From Myxocyprinus asiaticus (lineage: Eukaryota; Chordata; Actinopteri; Cypriniformes; Catostomidae), in contig NC_059368.1 of assembly GCF_019703515.2 (NCBI RefSeq), forward strand, positions 28,079,289 to 28,143,288: a stretch of 64,000 nucleotides of DNA, written 5' to 3'. Below the pieces are notes generated by a model, which saw only the letters and a list, made by a program, of their open reading frames with translations, had not been told where the DNA came from and ran no database searches. Position numbers and translations under genes: made by a program. This document shows positions 1 to 12,541 of this stretch, in pieces; position 1 is the stretch's first letter; each line of letters begins with the position of its first letter.

Positions 1-428
1 GACTTTTTTTTTTTTCTGCCTCCTGTGGTCCATCTGGTACACAATGGCACACCTGTGCCCTGAAAAAAGGCAAAGAGTATACAGATATCAGCATCTTGAT
101 CTATTTTTCATCCAGCAGGGGACTACTCTCTTGTGCGTGTTTGTATAGCAGGTACATAGAAGACATGACAGTGTTTGAAATAATCAGCTTTACGCTTCAT
201 GTCTGTTTGCAGGTTTCAGTAGTAACATGCTATGAATAATAAAGTGGATGAAAATCCACACATTGTAGATTTAATCCCATGCACTTTTCAGTCATTTTTG
301 ACCGAAATCAATTTGGTTTCTTCAATAAAACTGGTTTCCTTTATCTGATGGGTACGAGACTTGGTGAATTTTCATCCATTTGATATCTGAACACACACAA
401 AGAAATTGGAGTTGATTCGATCAGTCTA
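1..428. other. Intergenic, nothing recognised
   Basis: AT-rich sequence with no convincing reading frame. A short GTCATTTTTGACCGAAAT at about 290 resembles the termini of the next element. Confidence 0.5.
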
Positions 429-1362
429 AGTTACTCTCGTACTGTTCCCAGTCAAAAGTGACCGTCATAGGAAATGAATGGGAAACACTAAAAATCACAG
501 ATTTTTTCCCCATTATTTATTATATAAAATCTAAAAAACAGGCACAATGCAGAAAAAACACACAGACATGAAGGGGTTAGACTACCAAACATCAAGAATG
601 CAAAACACACACACACACACACACACACAAACATACACAAAAAAACTGAACTATAAAACAAAACCATTTTTTTTTTCAATAAATGTCAATGTCAATAAAT
701 AAATAAATATATAAATAAATCAGCCACAATGCAGAACACACACACACACACCAAAATGAATTGGTGAGACCATAACACATCTACAATGCTGAACACATTC
801 ATCTTGTTACAACCAGGGATAAATTAGGTTATTACTTGTTATTCTACATTTCAGGTATGCAAAAACTTACAAAAATAACCTCAAACAAATCAAACAAAAT
901 GCTAAACTTTGACAAAAGTAGTCTCTGATCATGCTTAAATATATATCTAAATGCAGAATTTGTGACAAAATCTAGAAATCATCTTCTCTTCAGCCAGGGA
1001 TGAATAAGTAGCTCTCTCTAGCCATCTAGTGTTTATACTTGTAATTTCATCTGGTTTTTATTAGTATTTTAAGTGGACAGCACAGATTGATTCTTGAGAC
1101 TTTAAGCTTTCAAACGGTATATAATTTATGAGGATTGGTTCAGTATGAGAGAAAATATTCATAAGAAAAACTTCAAAAAAGTCCAAGGTCATAGAGATAA
1201 CTACATTAGTAAATAAGATTAAAAAAAATGCTGTTACATTATTTCATTTAGATTTGTTAACTTTCATAACAATTTAAAGAATTACATGTTTATTGTTTCC
1301 GGTCACTTTTGACCGGGAACAACTGGAACGTGATTTAATGATGAACAGTGCATAAGGGTTAA
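429..1362. mobile_element. Non-autonomous TTAA-type DNA transposon
   Basis: The left end has ACTCTCGTACTGTTCCCAGTC and AAAAGTGACCG. The right end has the complementary CGGTCACTTTTGACCGGGAAC and finishes GTGCATAAGGGTTAA. The right TTAA is intact and the left is eroded to GTTA. The interior has AC microsatellites and no transposase. TTAA targets suggest a piggyBac-related source. Confidence 0.6.
605..629. repeat. (AC)n microsatellite
   Basis: About 12 AC units; a shorter AC run follows at 737-751. Confidence 0.8.
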
Positions 1363-1647
1363 AAAGAAATATACAATGAGCCTAATTCAATGGTTATTTA
1401 AATGTTTAATAGTTATTAAAAGTTTTTCTTTTCACTTTTTTAATCATGCTACTTGTACTCTACATAACATCTGCATTTTGTGTTGTTACTTCCAGGAGAC
1501 ACATACAGTAGATGTGTCATAACCTCAATATGACATTTAAGAAATTAAAACATTTAATTGCACATGTAGCCTATTGTGTCTTTTAGCTACTCACGTGCAC
1601 GCACACACTCATAAATTCAAATAATAATCCAATTAAGAAAAATGTAA

Positions 1648-1649
<2 letters not shown>

Positions 1650-1704
<55 letters not shown>
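1650..1704. repeat. (AT)n(AC)n compound microsatellite
   Basis: About 20 AT units followed by about 7 AC units, then ATATAT. It gives the spurious IYIYIY frame on the minus strand. Confidence 0.9.
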
Positions 1705-1705
<1 letters not shown>

Positions 1706-2312
1706 TATATAACAGTTCCCTGATGTTATGTTGCCAAATAAGTAAGCCACGTATTTGGGGCTTAGCAATATCCAGTCTTTGTAACTTGTTTCAGCCCCCA
1801 AAATTAATACCGAACTCTGAAATGTTTCACAAATGCAATTAAAGTCAAATGAAAAGTTCTGCTCCGAAAGAATATTAATCAGTATGTTCTTATAGTCGCA
1901 ACATTGATCTGCAGTCAAACTGAAACTAATTAACGGCAAATCCGTCGATTTGTGCCGTGGTAATAGTCCACTTAGGAGAACAAGAAAGCAAGTGATTTCA
2001 GTCGTACACAAGAAAAGCTATCTTTCATGGTTCATACCTTTCAGAGATCTGGGCTTCGCTTGCTTTCGACGAGACATTATTATAAAGGACGTCAGCCGTT
2101 TTCAGTAGGATATTCGTTAAGTTCCTGTCCACTATTTGTAAACGCAGCAAAAGACGAACGGTGGCAAACAACACCAAAATCTCGAGAGCTGTATTTAGGG
2201 AGTGGAATAGAGGGAAACACCATTAATATCACGAGCAAAGGGACTCGCCCCCGCATACACCAACAGAATAACTCCATATGCTATGCGCCACCGGGGACAC
2301 TCTCTTACTCTC
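1705..2312. other. Intergenic, no supported gene
   Basis: Frames here on both strands show no recognisable domain, and each runs into simple repeats. Confidence 0.4.
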
Positions 2313-2480
2313 ACATAAACGCACGCGCACGCTCTCTCACATACGCTCACATAAACTCACGCGCACGCTCTCTCACATACGCTCACATAAACTCACGCGC
2401 ACGCTCTCTCACATACGCTCACATAAACTCACGCGCACGCTCTCTCACATACGCTCACATAAATACACGCGCACGCGCAC
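2313..2480. repeat. 36-bp minisatellite, about 4.6 copies
   Basis: Units start at 2313, 2349, 2385, 2421 and 2457 (ACATAAACTCACGCGCACGC then TCTCTCACATACGCTC) and are almost identical. The period is a multiple of three, so several frames stay open with a 12-residue repeat; I do not take this as a gene. Confidence 0.9.
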
Positions 2481-2930
2481 ACACTCACTCACTCTCTCTC
2501 TCATAAAATGTACTTACAGTATTTGTGTTCTTCCCTCCATTATTTATCTCTTTTTTTAGGTGACAAAAGCGCAGGTTGCGAATTCACGAATATCTTCTGA
2601 AGAAAAGAATTAAGCATTGTATGACCGAGGTAAAGAGTTTCAGGTTGGATATTCGACGGATATTCACGCTGTCAAACCTCAATAGCTTTCAAACCAGTTG
2701 AGCCACAGACTCCAAATAAGTGTCATGATGTTGGAAAAATTGCGCACAACATTGCACAGATTTTCACAATTCAGACATTAATTCGCTTTCCAAATCTAAT
2801 AAACGTGAAAATGTGAGCAGCATTCCGTATTCCTAGTCGAATTAGTTAGGGACCGTCAACAAAGTACAAACTTTTTAGTTGTGTTCGACTTGAACTGCAT
2901 CTCGATTTGCAGCTTGGCGAGATTTGCCGC

Positions 2931-3852
2931 TGTTCTGAAATATTCGGTTTCTGAGATTTTTGGTTGCACTGGGCGGAGCATACATGAATATTCATGAGTT
3001 TTCTGTTTTGTGTTAAAGCCACACTAAAAATAGGCTAGTTTGAGATGAGCAAGTTCTGCACAGAACCGCTCACTGGTGATCAGCGGCAGGTGCATGCCGG
3101 TTAGAAATCTGTCCGGCTTGCTGTGAAGTCATGACAATGTATGTCAAAAAATGTCGTGCTAGGCGAGGCGGCTGCAGTTGTAGCAGTCAAGCAGCGCAGT
3201 TGCTTTTTCCAAGCTGCGCGAACTGCAAGCATGATGGGAAATGACTTGCTAACAACCGTGATGTTTCGTTAGCTTCTAAAATGTTTGATTTTGTATCTCT
3301 AATATCATGTTTTATGTGTATAAATTATCTGGATGGAAAGCCATGTCTTCTTGGCGAAATTAAATAACAGGTACATTAAGTGTCTTGTTCATCATATTTA
3401 TTTTCATTTTAAAGCATCAGAATTTAAATTACATCCACTTCATCAGCAACAGCGCATGAACGTGAATCCCACGAAATCTGCCTTTGATCTCGAAGGTGTC
3501 TGATCCACCACGAGAAGTGAGAACTGACCAATTTGACAGCTCTTATTTCACTCCTCCCCTGACTGCAGCTATTTACTCTCGTCTACTTTGAGGCGTTTGG
3601 CATCTCAAACGAGCCTAATATTAGTGCATGCACAATCTATAAATTGCTGTGAAAAGATGAACAGTTAATCTTAACTTTGTTTGATGCTGAAACGTAATTA
3701 CCTTTCCGAAAACATAGTTTAGATTAATTGTAATCCAAGCAGGCATTAATATTTTAAGTGTCGCTTTAACACAAAACAGAAAACTCATGAATATTCATGT
3801 ATGCTCCGCCCAGTGCAACCAAAAATCTCAGAAATTGATTATTTCAGAACAC
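2931..3852. mobile_element. DNA transposon-like element with about 85-bp inverted ends
   Basis: TGTTCTGAAATATTCGG...CTGAGATTTTTGGTTGCACT...GGGCGGAGCATACATGAA on the left is repeated as its complement at 3765-3852. The interior (about 750 bp) is GC-richer with no transposase. Outer borders and target duplication are not certain. Confidence 0.65.
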
Positions 3853-4180
3853 TGGTTGCAGTTGGGGGAGGAGCTGAAAAGAGAGAGCCAACCTGGACAC
3901 TTTGCTCTTCCCGACATCTGCTGAACCTACACCAGTCACGGAAGATCACGCGATGTTTGCAGACGAAATGTGATTCAGATAGACAGATGCTTGAATTTCA
4001 CACAAAATGATCAGGAATATTATTTATTTGAAAGGTTTATGTGCTGCTTAAGTGCCTACTGTGTGTACAAGAAGAAAGTACAATAAAAGCCTGTATTATT
4101 TTAATACAGAGGCTGTGCCAGACAGTTGCTCTTGAATCACTCTTGTGGTATTTGATGGCATATGTAACAGTGACACCATG

Positions 4181-4400
4181 TGAAGTCAGACAGAATTTTT
4201 AACCAACATCACATTTATGCATTTGGCAGACGCTTTTATCCAAAGCAACATACAGTGCCCTTATTACAGGGAGAATCCCCCTGGAGCAACCTGGAATTAA
4301 GTGACACAATGGTGGTGGCTGTGTGGATTGAACCAACAACCTTCTGCTTACTTGTTCAGTGCTTTAGTCCACTACACCACCACCACTCCTACATGCACTG
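4181..4400. repeat. Dispersed tRNA-like or LINE-tail repeat
   Basis: Contains GCATTTGGCAGACGCTTTTA followed by TCCAAAGCAACATACAGTGC, a motif very common in fish genomes. Downstream is a degenerate stretch (TGGATTGAACCAACAACCTT) resembling a tRNA B box on the opposite strand. Confidence 0.5.
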
Positions 4401-4454
4401 CATCAAGTCCAGCGCTGATCAGTCTGAGCAGCGCTGCATGAAGTCGAACACGCC

Positions 4455-4820
4455 TAATAGCTCCTTGGTCATGTGACCTACTGACGTCAACCAAGGTTAA
4501 AAATGTCCACTGACTGCCCTTCTATATTGCACACCCTTTAGTTTGTCCATTTTCATCTCACATGATTCTACATGAATTTTATAAACATTCTAATTTTAAT
4601 AGCTCCTTGATCATGTGACCTAATGACTTCAAACAAGGGTCAGAATGTCCGCTGACTACCCTTCTATACTGAGGTCTTGTTTGAGGTCAATGGGTCACAT
4701 GACCAAGGAGCTATTGAAATTAGAAAGAAAAACTAAAGGGTGTTCAATATAGGAGTCAGTGAACATTCTGACCCTTGTTTGAGGTCAGTAGGTCACATGA
4801 CCAATGAGCTATTGAAATTC
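4455..4820. repeat. Four-fold inverted/direct repeat cluster
   Basis: TAGCTCCTTGGTCATGTGAC occurs in plus orientation near 4457 and 4600, and as its complement near 4690 and 4790, each with the associated TCAGAATGTCCRCTGACT block. The whole can fold into a nested hairpin. Confidence 0.75.
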
Positions 4821-4868
4821 AAATATATATATATATATTTTAATGTAAAATCACTGTTGGTGGACGTT

Positions 4869-5534
4869 ACACCAGGTTCACACATCCTCCGTGAGCAAGG
4901 CGTGAGCGGCGCGTTTTAGTTTCGGTGCCCATATTAACAGATGACACCGTTTACACTGCAAGTGTGAGTCACGAGATGAAGCGTCCCAGATGCGGCAGTG
5001 AGTGGATGGTTTTGGCGTTGAGCCTATTTTTGCCTTGTGACACACTGAGCTCAGTAGCTCTGGGTACAGTACAACACTAAAGTAATCAGGAGATTATAGA
5101 AGACACAAAAGCAAATCAAAATTATTCAAACTGAACCTATAGTACACTACAATTTATATGTCTGCATGCAAGTAAACTCAATGAAATAACTTAATAAAGG
5201 AAAGAATTAATAAACTGCCAGACCTTTTGCCATTGTGTGTATATAAGTGTACAGTATAGACACAACATTAACCAATCACAACCAAGTGTGCTGATAAAGA
5301 TGAAGTGCACATGACTGCCCGCCGTTGTCCTTGAAGCAGCAATAACCTCAGCTTATTATGACCTTATTAAAGAATAAATATAGCGTAGGACCCCATAGAT
5401 AACTTTATTTCCTGTGCAGTGGTGCTGCTGTTTCTCACGGAAGAGACATGGCCAATGTGAATGTCCAACGTGACCGCCCCGCTTAAGCCTCGCTCACGTC
5501 ACGCTCATAGAGGATGTGTGAACCCGGCGTGAGG
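4869..5534. mobile_element. Non-autonomous DNA transposon, about 665 bp
   Basis: The left end CACCAGGTTCACACATCCTC and GTGAGCAAGGCGTGAGCGGC matches the complement of the right end (GTGAGCG...CGCTCATAGAGGATGTGTGA, ACCCGGCGTG) imperfectly. The interior is unrelated AT-rich sequence without coding capacity. Confidence 0.65.
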
Positions 5535-6460
5535 AAAACTACAGGCGAATATACGTTGAATAACCAACCCGAAACTGTATTTACCTCAGTATGTTTGTAT
5601 TTATAGGCTATATATACACATGTGGCGAGTGGTGCTAGCGGGCTGCGGTAGTGTAGTTCATTTACAAGATATTTAAAAATGTAGCCAACTATGTCAAAAG
5701 ACGAGAGATTCAGGCTGCACGACTCCAAAAAGGGACCAGGTTCGAGGAGCATACACCAAGTGTGAACACAAACAACACAGGCATGCTTCCACAGTCTGAG
5801 TTTTATTGACAAAGCAATCAGACTTATTACTGGTGTGCCAGGTGGCAGCACTCTACAGGCAAATGCCAGGTAATGGACAAACCATTGAAGCCATCTGCAA
5901 GGGGGCGACTGCCTATCCTGCTACACACATACACACAAAGAATAAACATTTAAAGAAAAAATGTTAAAAAAAAAACAAAAAACAACAACAAAAAAAAATC
6001 CTTGCATGTGACCCTAACTCTTTTTTCTTTTTTACTATTAAATTAAATTATTAAATGCAAAATGCCAGCCCTGCCACCTTTTTATAGTATTGTATTTAGA
6101 TATTTGATTTTACAAACACTCTACTCACTTATTTCATTTGAAAATGTGTAGAGATTCAATATACTGTCTATTAAATTTTTTTTGACCAAAACATTGCTTT
6201 TGTGTGTCATAAATAAAAGCCATTCTCACAATTTTATTTTATTTAGCAATTTCTTAGTTTTTTTGTTTGTAAAATAATTGTAATAAACATGGATTTCTTG
6301 TACTTTTTGTCTAATACATTGGTGAAAACTCTCCTTCACAATGCCAGAGATGAGAACTTTATAAAATGGGAATTTTTTAAACAAAGCTGATTTTGAGGGG
6401 CAATTTAATTGTCAAGTGTGTGTACTGTAAGAGTACTTACATAGCACGTACCCACAGTGG

Positions 6461-6660
6461 CCTGCCACTCAAGAAATGCATGTGGACCGTTGAGCGATTG
6501 CCATCTTCTTGCTGGTGGTCTACCAACAGAGGCCCAAGTACGGCAAACCACTGGAGGCGTGCCACTCAAAAAATGCTGGTGGACAGACAGCATTGTTTGC
6601 TGGGTCAACTTGCCGGTGGTCTGCCGACGGAGGCCACTGTCTCTGTGCCACCCAAAAAAA
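6461..6660. repeat. Tandem repeat of about 97 bp, about two copies
   Basis: Unit one starts at 6461 (CCTGCCACTCAAGAAATGC) and unit two near 6557 (CGTGCCACTCAAAAAATGC); both hold a GGTGGTCTRCCRACRGAGGC block. A partial third unit starts near 6640. Overlapping short frames are products of the repeat. Confidence 0.65.
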
Positions 6661-6865
6661 ACCTGAAAAACATTTTTAGCTGGGAAGTCGTGATAAATTA
6701 AAAGAAGTTGGTAAGGATGTTCTTATGTGCAATATATTATAAAAAAAATAAGAACATTTATCTTGTTTGTGTGATATTGCAACAGCTCCGCAAACAAGTA
6801 AATAATAATAAATACTTAAGTTTCAGACAAAACAATGTCCAGTTAATATGAAAATATGTAGCAAA

Positions 6866-7135
6866 ATAGACCTTATTCACAGTAGCGCCATCTTCAATTT
6901 TTGACGGGGATGAAAAGGAGGCTGCGAGGAATAGACTTACCATCTCTACAATGACATGCACTGTAAAAAGCTCCTAGATCACATCTAATTGTCTGAAGTT
7001 TGTCTACAGTAATTTCTTGGAAATACATTTTTTCAATGTTTTGTGAGTGGAATGATTGAAAATCACTAAAGAGACTGTACGTCTATCCCTCACAGCCTCG
7101 TTGTCAAAGATGGCGCTGCTGTGAATAAGGTCTAT
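6866..7135. mobile_element. Short MITE with 29-bp inverted ends
   Basis: ATAGACCTTATTCACAGTAG then CGCCATCTT at the left is matched by the complement at 7107-7135 with one mismatch. The interior is short and non-coding. Confidence 0.7.
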
Positions 7136-8726
7136 AGTTCCACAACAAGCCAAAGGCATCAACACAATTCTGCTCTCTACACTGCTCTCTTGCACATAAA
7201 GAAATCAGTGTTTTTGAACAGATCTTTTAAGTGAATGAATAGTTCTCATTCACTTTTGTTTAGTTGGAGAATTATTCTCTGTGTCCGATTATCCATACTT
7301 CCCTATAATAGTATGCCAAAAACAGTATACCAATTGAGTAGTATATCTGAATAAAACTAGGGTGAAGGAAAGAAAATAAAAAATGCAACTCAGCCTTCTA
7401 ACACAATACCAGCTGGTAGTGTAGTCTAGGGCATACGCAGGCATACGTCGAATGCCCACCTATCTTTCTTAGGGTTTTGCGTATGCCCACCTGAAATAAG
7501 TGATGATATGTATGGCCGCCAGAACAACGAGTAGGCTTTTGACCCGGAAGTTTTGCCGCAGCACCGTTGAGTGAATTGTGTGTGTGTATTTTAAAAAGTG
7601 TATAACGTGCCAGTAAAGGCAGCCGGTTGAGTTTCTGGTGCCCCCCTAGGAAGTTGGTGCCCTACGTAGGCTGCGTAATATAGGGAGCGCAGCGCCGGTA
7701 TTGATTACCAGCTAATGGAAACCTGCTGCTGTCTCCAAGGTTCTGTCACAGTGTCTCTGTTTGATAGTGCACTAGCCAATGCAGAAGTTGGAGACATTGC
7801 TGGAACCCTGCAGGTAATCTAAACTGTCATTAACACATTTAATCCCACCGGTTACAATTGTGACCGGGGTCTAAAAGGAGTTGTTGATGTATTTTACACA
7901 TAGTAGTCAATTGTAAATGACAGTGCAGACTTTTTTGCATGAGTTGTGCAAATAGTCTCATGACTAAAGCTATTTAATTCCACTGTGGAAAGATTATGTC
8001 TGTCAAAACTCCATAAAAAGAAGCGAATCCTGTCATAATACACTTACAGCTACCATATTTTGCACATAATTTGAATTGTGTTCATTTTCTGTTGTTCAGC
8101 TCTGTTGGTGGGGTAGGTTTTGTGTGGATGACTGAAAAATACATCTGGATAAAGCATATTTTGTCCACTCATGTTTATAAAGATATTGCGATTAATTGCG
8201 ATTAACTACAAAAAATTATGCGATTAATCATGATTAAATATTTTAATCGTTTGACAACCCTAATATGTGTGTGTGTATATATTTAATGGAAAAAATACTT
8301 ACACATTTTACATGTGTACTGTACATAAATATAAATGAATTTTAGAGATCAGTGCATGTGTTTTGTTTTGTTTTTTTATGGGGGGGTCTTTCATAAATTC
8401 ACAGTCTGCGCACCTCTTCAGACACTACTACACCACTGTCTGGTACCCGTACAATGTCACGGTCATCATTAATGCAAAATGATATACTCTGACCTAAAGG
8501 CTCTACTGGCCCAACCACAAATGCAAAACAAAACTTTAAGACAATAAATCAAGAGGGATTAACAATAGATCAAAAGAAAATAAATAGTATTACAAACAAA
8601 CTCAAGGTCACAATATTCAAAGAAATTATCAGAACAAATAAAATCCAACTAGATAAAAATAAATAAATAAATAAAGCAGAAACTACGAGATGAAAGTTAT
8701 TCAATAATAGTGGTAAACAAGACATA
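7136..8726. other. Intergenic, no gene seen
   Basis: No conserved reading frame. A fragment at about 8185-8262 (GCGATTAATTGCGATTAACT and following) is a widely dispersed fish repeat. The CCGGTTACAATTGTGACCGG palindrome at 7849-7868 is a short isolated hairpin. Confidence 0.4.
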
Positions 8727-9545
8727 TACACCGATCAGCCACAACATTAAAACCACCTGCCTAATATTGTGTAGGTCCCCCTCGTGTCGCCAAAACAGCA
8801 CCAACTCACATCTCAGAATAGCATTCTGAGATGATATTCTTCTCACCAAAATTGTACAGAGCAGTTATCTGAGTTATCGTAGACTTTGTCAGTTTGAACC
8901 AGTCTGGCCATTCTCTGTTGAACTCTCTCATCAACAAGGCATTTCTGTCCACAGAATTGCCACTCACTGGATGTTTATTGTTTTTGGCACCATTCTGAGT
9001 AAATTCTAGAGACTGTTGTGTGTGAAAATCGCAGGAGATCAGCAGTTCCAGAAATACTCAAACCAGCCCGTCTGGCACCAACAATCATCCATGCGATTAT
9101 CTAATCAGCCAATCGTGTGGCAGCAGTGCAGTGCATAAAATCATGCAGATACGAGTCAAGAGCTTCAGTTAATGTTTACATCAAAAATGTGATCTCAGTG
9201 ATTTGGACCGTGGCATGATTGTTGGTGCCAGATGGGCTGGTTTGAGTATTTCTGTAACTGCTGATCTCCTGGAATTTTCACACACAACAGCCTTTAGAAT
9301 TTACTCTGAATGGTGCCAAAAATGAAAAACATCCAGTGAGCAGCAGAGAGGTCAACAGGGAATAACCAGACGTTCGAACTGACAAAGTCTACGGTAACTC
9401 AGATAACCCGCTCTGTTCAATTGTGGTGAGAAGAAAAGCATCTCAGAATGCTATTCTGAGATGCGGGTTGGTGCTGTTTTGGTGGCACGAGGGGGACCTA
9501 CACAATATTAGGCAGGTGGTTTTAATGTTGTGGCTGATCGGTGTA
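8727..9545. mobile_element. Long foldback element with TA target duplication
   Basis: The arms begin CACCGATCAGCCACAACATT at 8729 and end with the complement at 9543, flanked by TA on both sides. Each arm is about 350-400 bp and near-complementary, leaving a loop of about 100 bp around 9090-9200. No transposase. The TA target suggests Tc1/mariner mobilisation. Confidence 0.8.
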
Positions 9546-11607
9546 GCTTATTTAGTAGTGAAATAAAGATAAGTGGAACAAGTAGTTTACGCCAAGGCAA
9601 AATAGCAGCATAACTGTCACAATATTACAGGTAGCTAAGCTGGAGTTTAGGCACATGACAGCCAACCAGCGGCGTAGCCTACGTCACACCCTACCATTTC
9701 CCAAAAGTGTCATCGCAAGGTAGAACAGAGGTTTTAGAGCCAAATGGGACCAGCAGTTCAGAATGACTACTCTGTGAAGAAGTGCAGAGCAACTTCCAGC
9801 ACAGGCATAACTATAGCAATCGCACTTTTGGAACTGGACAAATGAGGTGTAAAGGGGCAGAGTTCCAGTACAAAAGAACAGACACCTGCTTGAGCCTAAT
9901 ATACCTGTGCATTGATGACTGATTGCTAACAGGTGTGTGGAGGAGGGAATCACAAAGAGAAAGAAAAAAAAAGATCCTTGAAGGGTCAGACATCAATAAC
10001 GTTATTACCACCACTCTGGATCTTGAGGGGTGGAGGCTGGAGGTGCTGAACACACAGTGCCAGCTGATACCTAAGCTCTGCATGGATCTAGAATTGGGGT
10101 AGAGTGTCAAGTAGTAGTTTTTTTTTCTGCCGAGAAAGGAGAGAAGAAAGAGAGGAATAATGGAAAGAAAATGATCTTAAATAAACCATGATTGCACAAC
10201 AGCCAAAAAACAATAGAAGAACTTTATTACCACACATACCTAAAGATCATTCTGTTTTTCCAGCTGATAAGTGCCTCCTTCATCAAATGCAGTATGTATA
10301 GTACTCTGACAGTACGAGATTTAAGAAGCAGCTTCTGTGTTTTGTAATGAATCAGTTAGTCAATGTTTTAATGACTCACTCATAATAAAATAAGAGATGT
10401 CGCCACCTACTAAAGTAAATATGCAATCTCTAGACATGAACGATGAATTAAAATCCCCACCCCTCTTAGGAAAGCTACGGACACAGACAAGTGGAGTAAA
10501 AACGAGAAGCATCCCAGTGCTGTTGAACTGTATATCATAGCACTCAGATTCGAGGACTGGAACTAACTGTTGTATAAGAATATTTTAAATATAAGAATTT
10601 GAAACTTTTATTTTGCCTTACATTATTTTTTTTATAAATATTGCTTTTATTTCTTTCAAAGCAAAAGGAATGGCAAAACATTTATAATCTTCTCTATGTC
10701 TAGAATATACCATCAAACATATGGCACTGTCTTAACGAAATCATCAGAAGAGCATCCCCATTCATAATGACACCTCATTTTAATTTCTCTGTGGAAACGT
10801 TAGTTATGAGCCGCCCTGTTGGATGGGTTTTGCAGTGGGGAACGTTGATTAGAAAGCTATAAACCTTTGGGAGTCTGCTCAGCAATTGCATGTTTCTAAT
10901 GAGTTTTGAATTAGCTGCTGAGACACTTGCCTGTGAATAAAGAGAGGGTGTAAGCCACAGCACCATAACAAATCGACCATGTTCTCAGTTGCCACCATGA
11001 ACGCTACGGGTCATTTGGTTCAAGTTGGCGTGACTGTTGAGTATGCATGTGCGTATAGGTTTAGTGTGATTTGTCTTGGCTTTATGAATCTATTAAAATG
11101 GAACAAAGAGAACTAAAACTCTGAAAGAGTATAGAGTACAAAGCCATTTGAGGATGTATATGTATGCGTGGCCTATAGTGTAGCTGTAAATAGAGAGTAT
11201 TGACATGCAAAAGCAACCTTTGCGCAAAGGAAATCCTCAAGGAAATAATGCATCAGCCAATCAGAGCATCTCAAGGGAAGAGAGCTGTTACTTCTGACTC
11301 ATATCCTCAAGCATCCGCTTGTTTTATTAGATTATTCTAAAACAAATAGTTTGCTGTGAATCACCAACCAGTCAATTATTTCCCTTGATTGTGCTTTGAT
11401 TGATTCACTTTATAAAAAATCGTGAACAGAGAAAGAACCTTGTGTATATTTGAGACCCTGAGAGAGAGAGCATCAGGAAGACAGACGCTCAATTTTCAGT
11501 TTTTCCTTTGAGAATTAAGTTTAAAAATCAACCATTTTTTCCATTCTAAAATGTTTCCAGAACAATATATTCAACATGTTCACTGTTATTCCAAAAAGGA
11601 AAACTGT
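9546..11607. other. Intergenic, nothing recognised
   Basis: Several short frames occur on the minus strand (9684-10110, 10775-10966) without domain similarity or splice support. Confidence 0.4.
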
Positions 11608-12541
11608 TTAAAGGAATAGTTGAAAATTGTCTCATAATTTACTCACCCTCATGCCATTCCAGGTGTGTATGCTTTTTCTTTTCACACAAAGAATGATTTT
11701 TTTTAAGAATATCTCAGCCCTGTAGGTCCATACAATGCAAGTGAATGTTGTCCCAAACCTTGAAGCTCCAAAAATTATATAAAAGGCAGCTTAAAAGTAA
11801 TCCATACGACTCCAGTGGTTTAATCCATGTTTTCAGAAGCTATATAATAGGTGTGGGTGAGAAACTGATCAATATTTAAGCCCTTTTTTACTGTTAATCT
11901 CCACTTTCACTTCCACACTCTTCTTCTTTTGTTTTTTAGTGATTTTGTTTTTATGCTGGTCGGTGCTGGTAAAAGGTGGAGATTTATTGTAAAAAAGGAC
12001 TTAAACATTGATCTGTTTCTCACCAACACTGTCAGAAAAAAATTGCAAAAATTTTACCTTTAGGGGTACAACAGTTTGTCACTGGGGCAGTACTGTCAAA
12101 GATACACCCACTGTACCCTTTATTTGTTAATCGTAACATATTTGCACCCTAAGTGTCTTATATGTCCCTAAAAGGTACATATTAGTACCTGAAGGTGAAC
12201 AAAAGGTACAGTGAGTGTACCTTTGAGGGTACTGCCCCAGTGATGTGCTGTTGTACACCTAAAGGTAAAAAGTTTGCACAAAAAAATTCTGACAGTGCAC
12301 ACCTATCATATCACTTTTGGATTTAGCCACTGGAGTTATATGGATTAATTTCTTGCAGACTTTATGTGCTTTTTGGAGCTTCGAGGCTTTGGTCACCATT
12401 CACGTGCATTGTATGGACCTACAGAGCTGAAATATTCTTCTAAAATATCTTAATTTGTGGTCTGCAGAAGAAAGAAAGTCAGACTCATCTGGGATGGCAT
12501 GAGGGTGAGAATTTTCATTTTTGAGTGAACTATTCTTTTAA
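11608..12541. mobile_element. TTAA-flanked palindromic MITE with a nested insertion
   Basis: Starts TTAAAGGAATAGTTGAAAAT and ends AGTGAACTATTCTTTTAA. The centre is interrupted at about 12027-12297 by a second, unrelated palindromic element. Confidence 0.8.
12027..12297. mobile_element. Nested palindromic MITE
   Basis: CACTGTCAGAAAAAAATTGC at the left and its complement ending CTGACAGTG at the right. The arms hold ACCTTTAGGGGTACAACAG and GGCAGTACTGTCAAAG and their complements. It sits within the conserved GTTTCTCACC(C)ACACCTATCA core of the host MITE. Confidence 0.8.

Noticed and set aside
1583..2011. 142-codon minus-strand frame
   Set aside because: Contains a translated AT/AC microsatellite (IYIYIY, CVCVC) and no conserved motif.
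2027..2506. 159-codon plus-strand open frame
   Set aside because: Its second half is translated 36-bp minisatellite and microsatellite; the first half has no recognisable motif or splice context.
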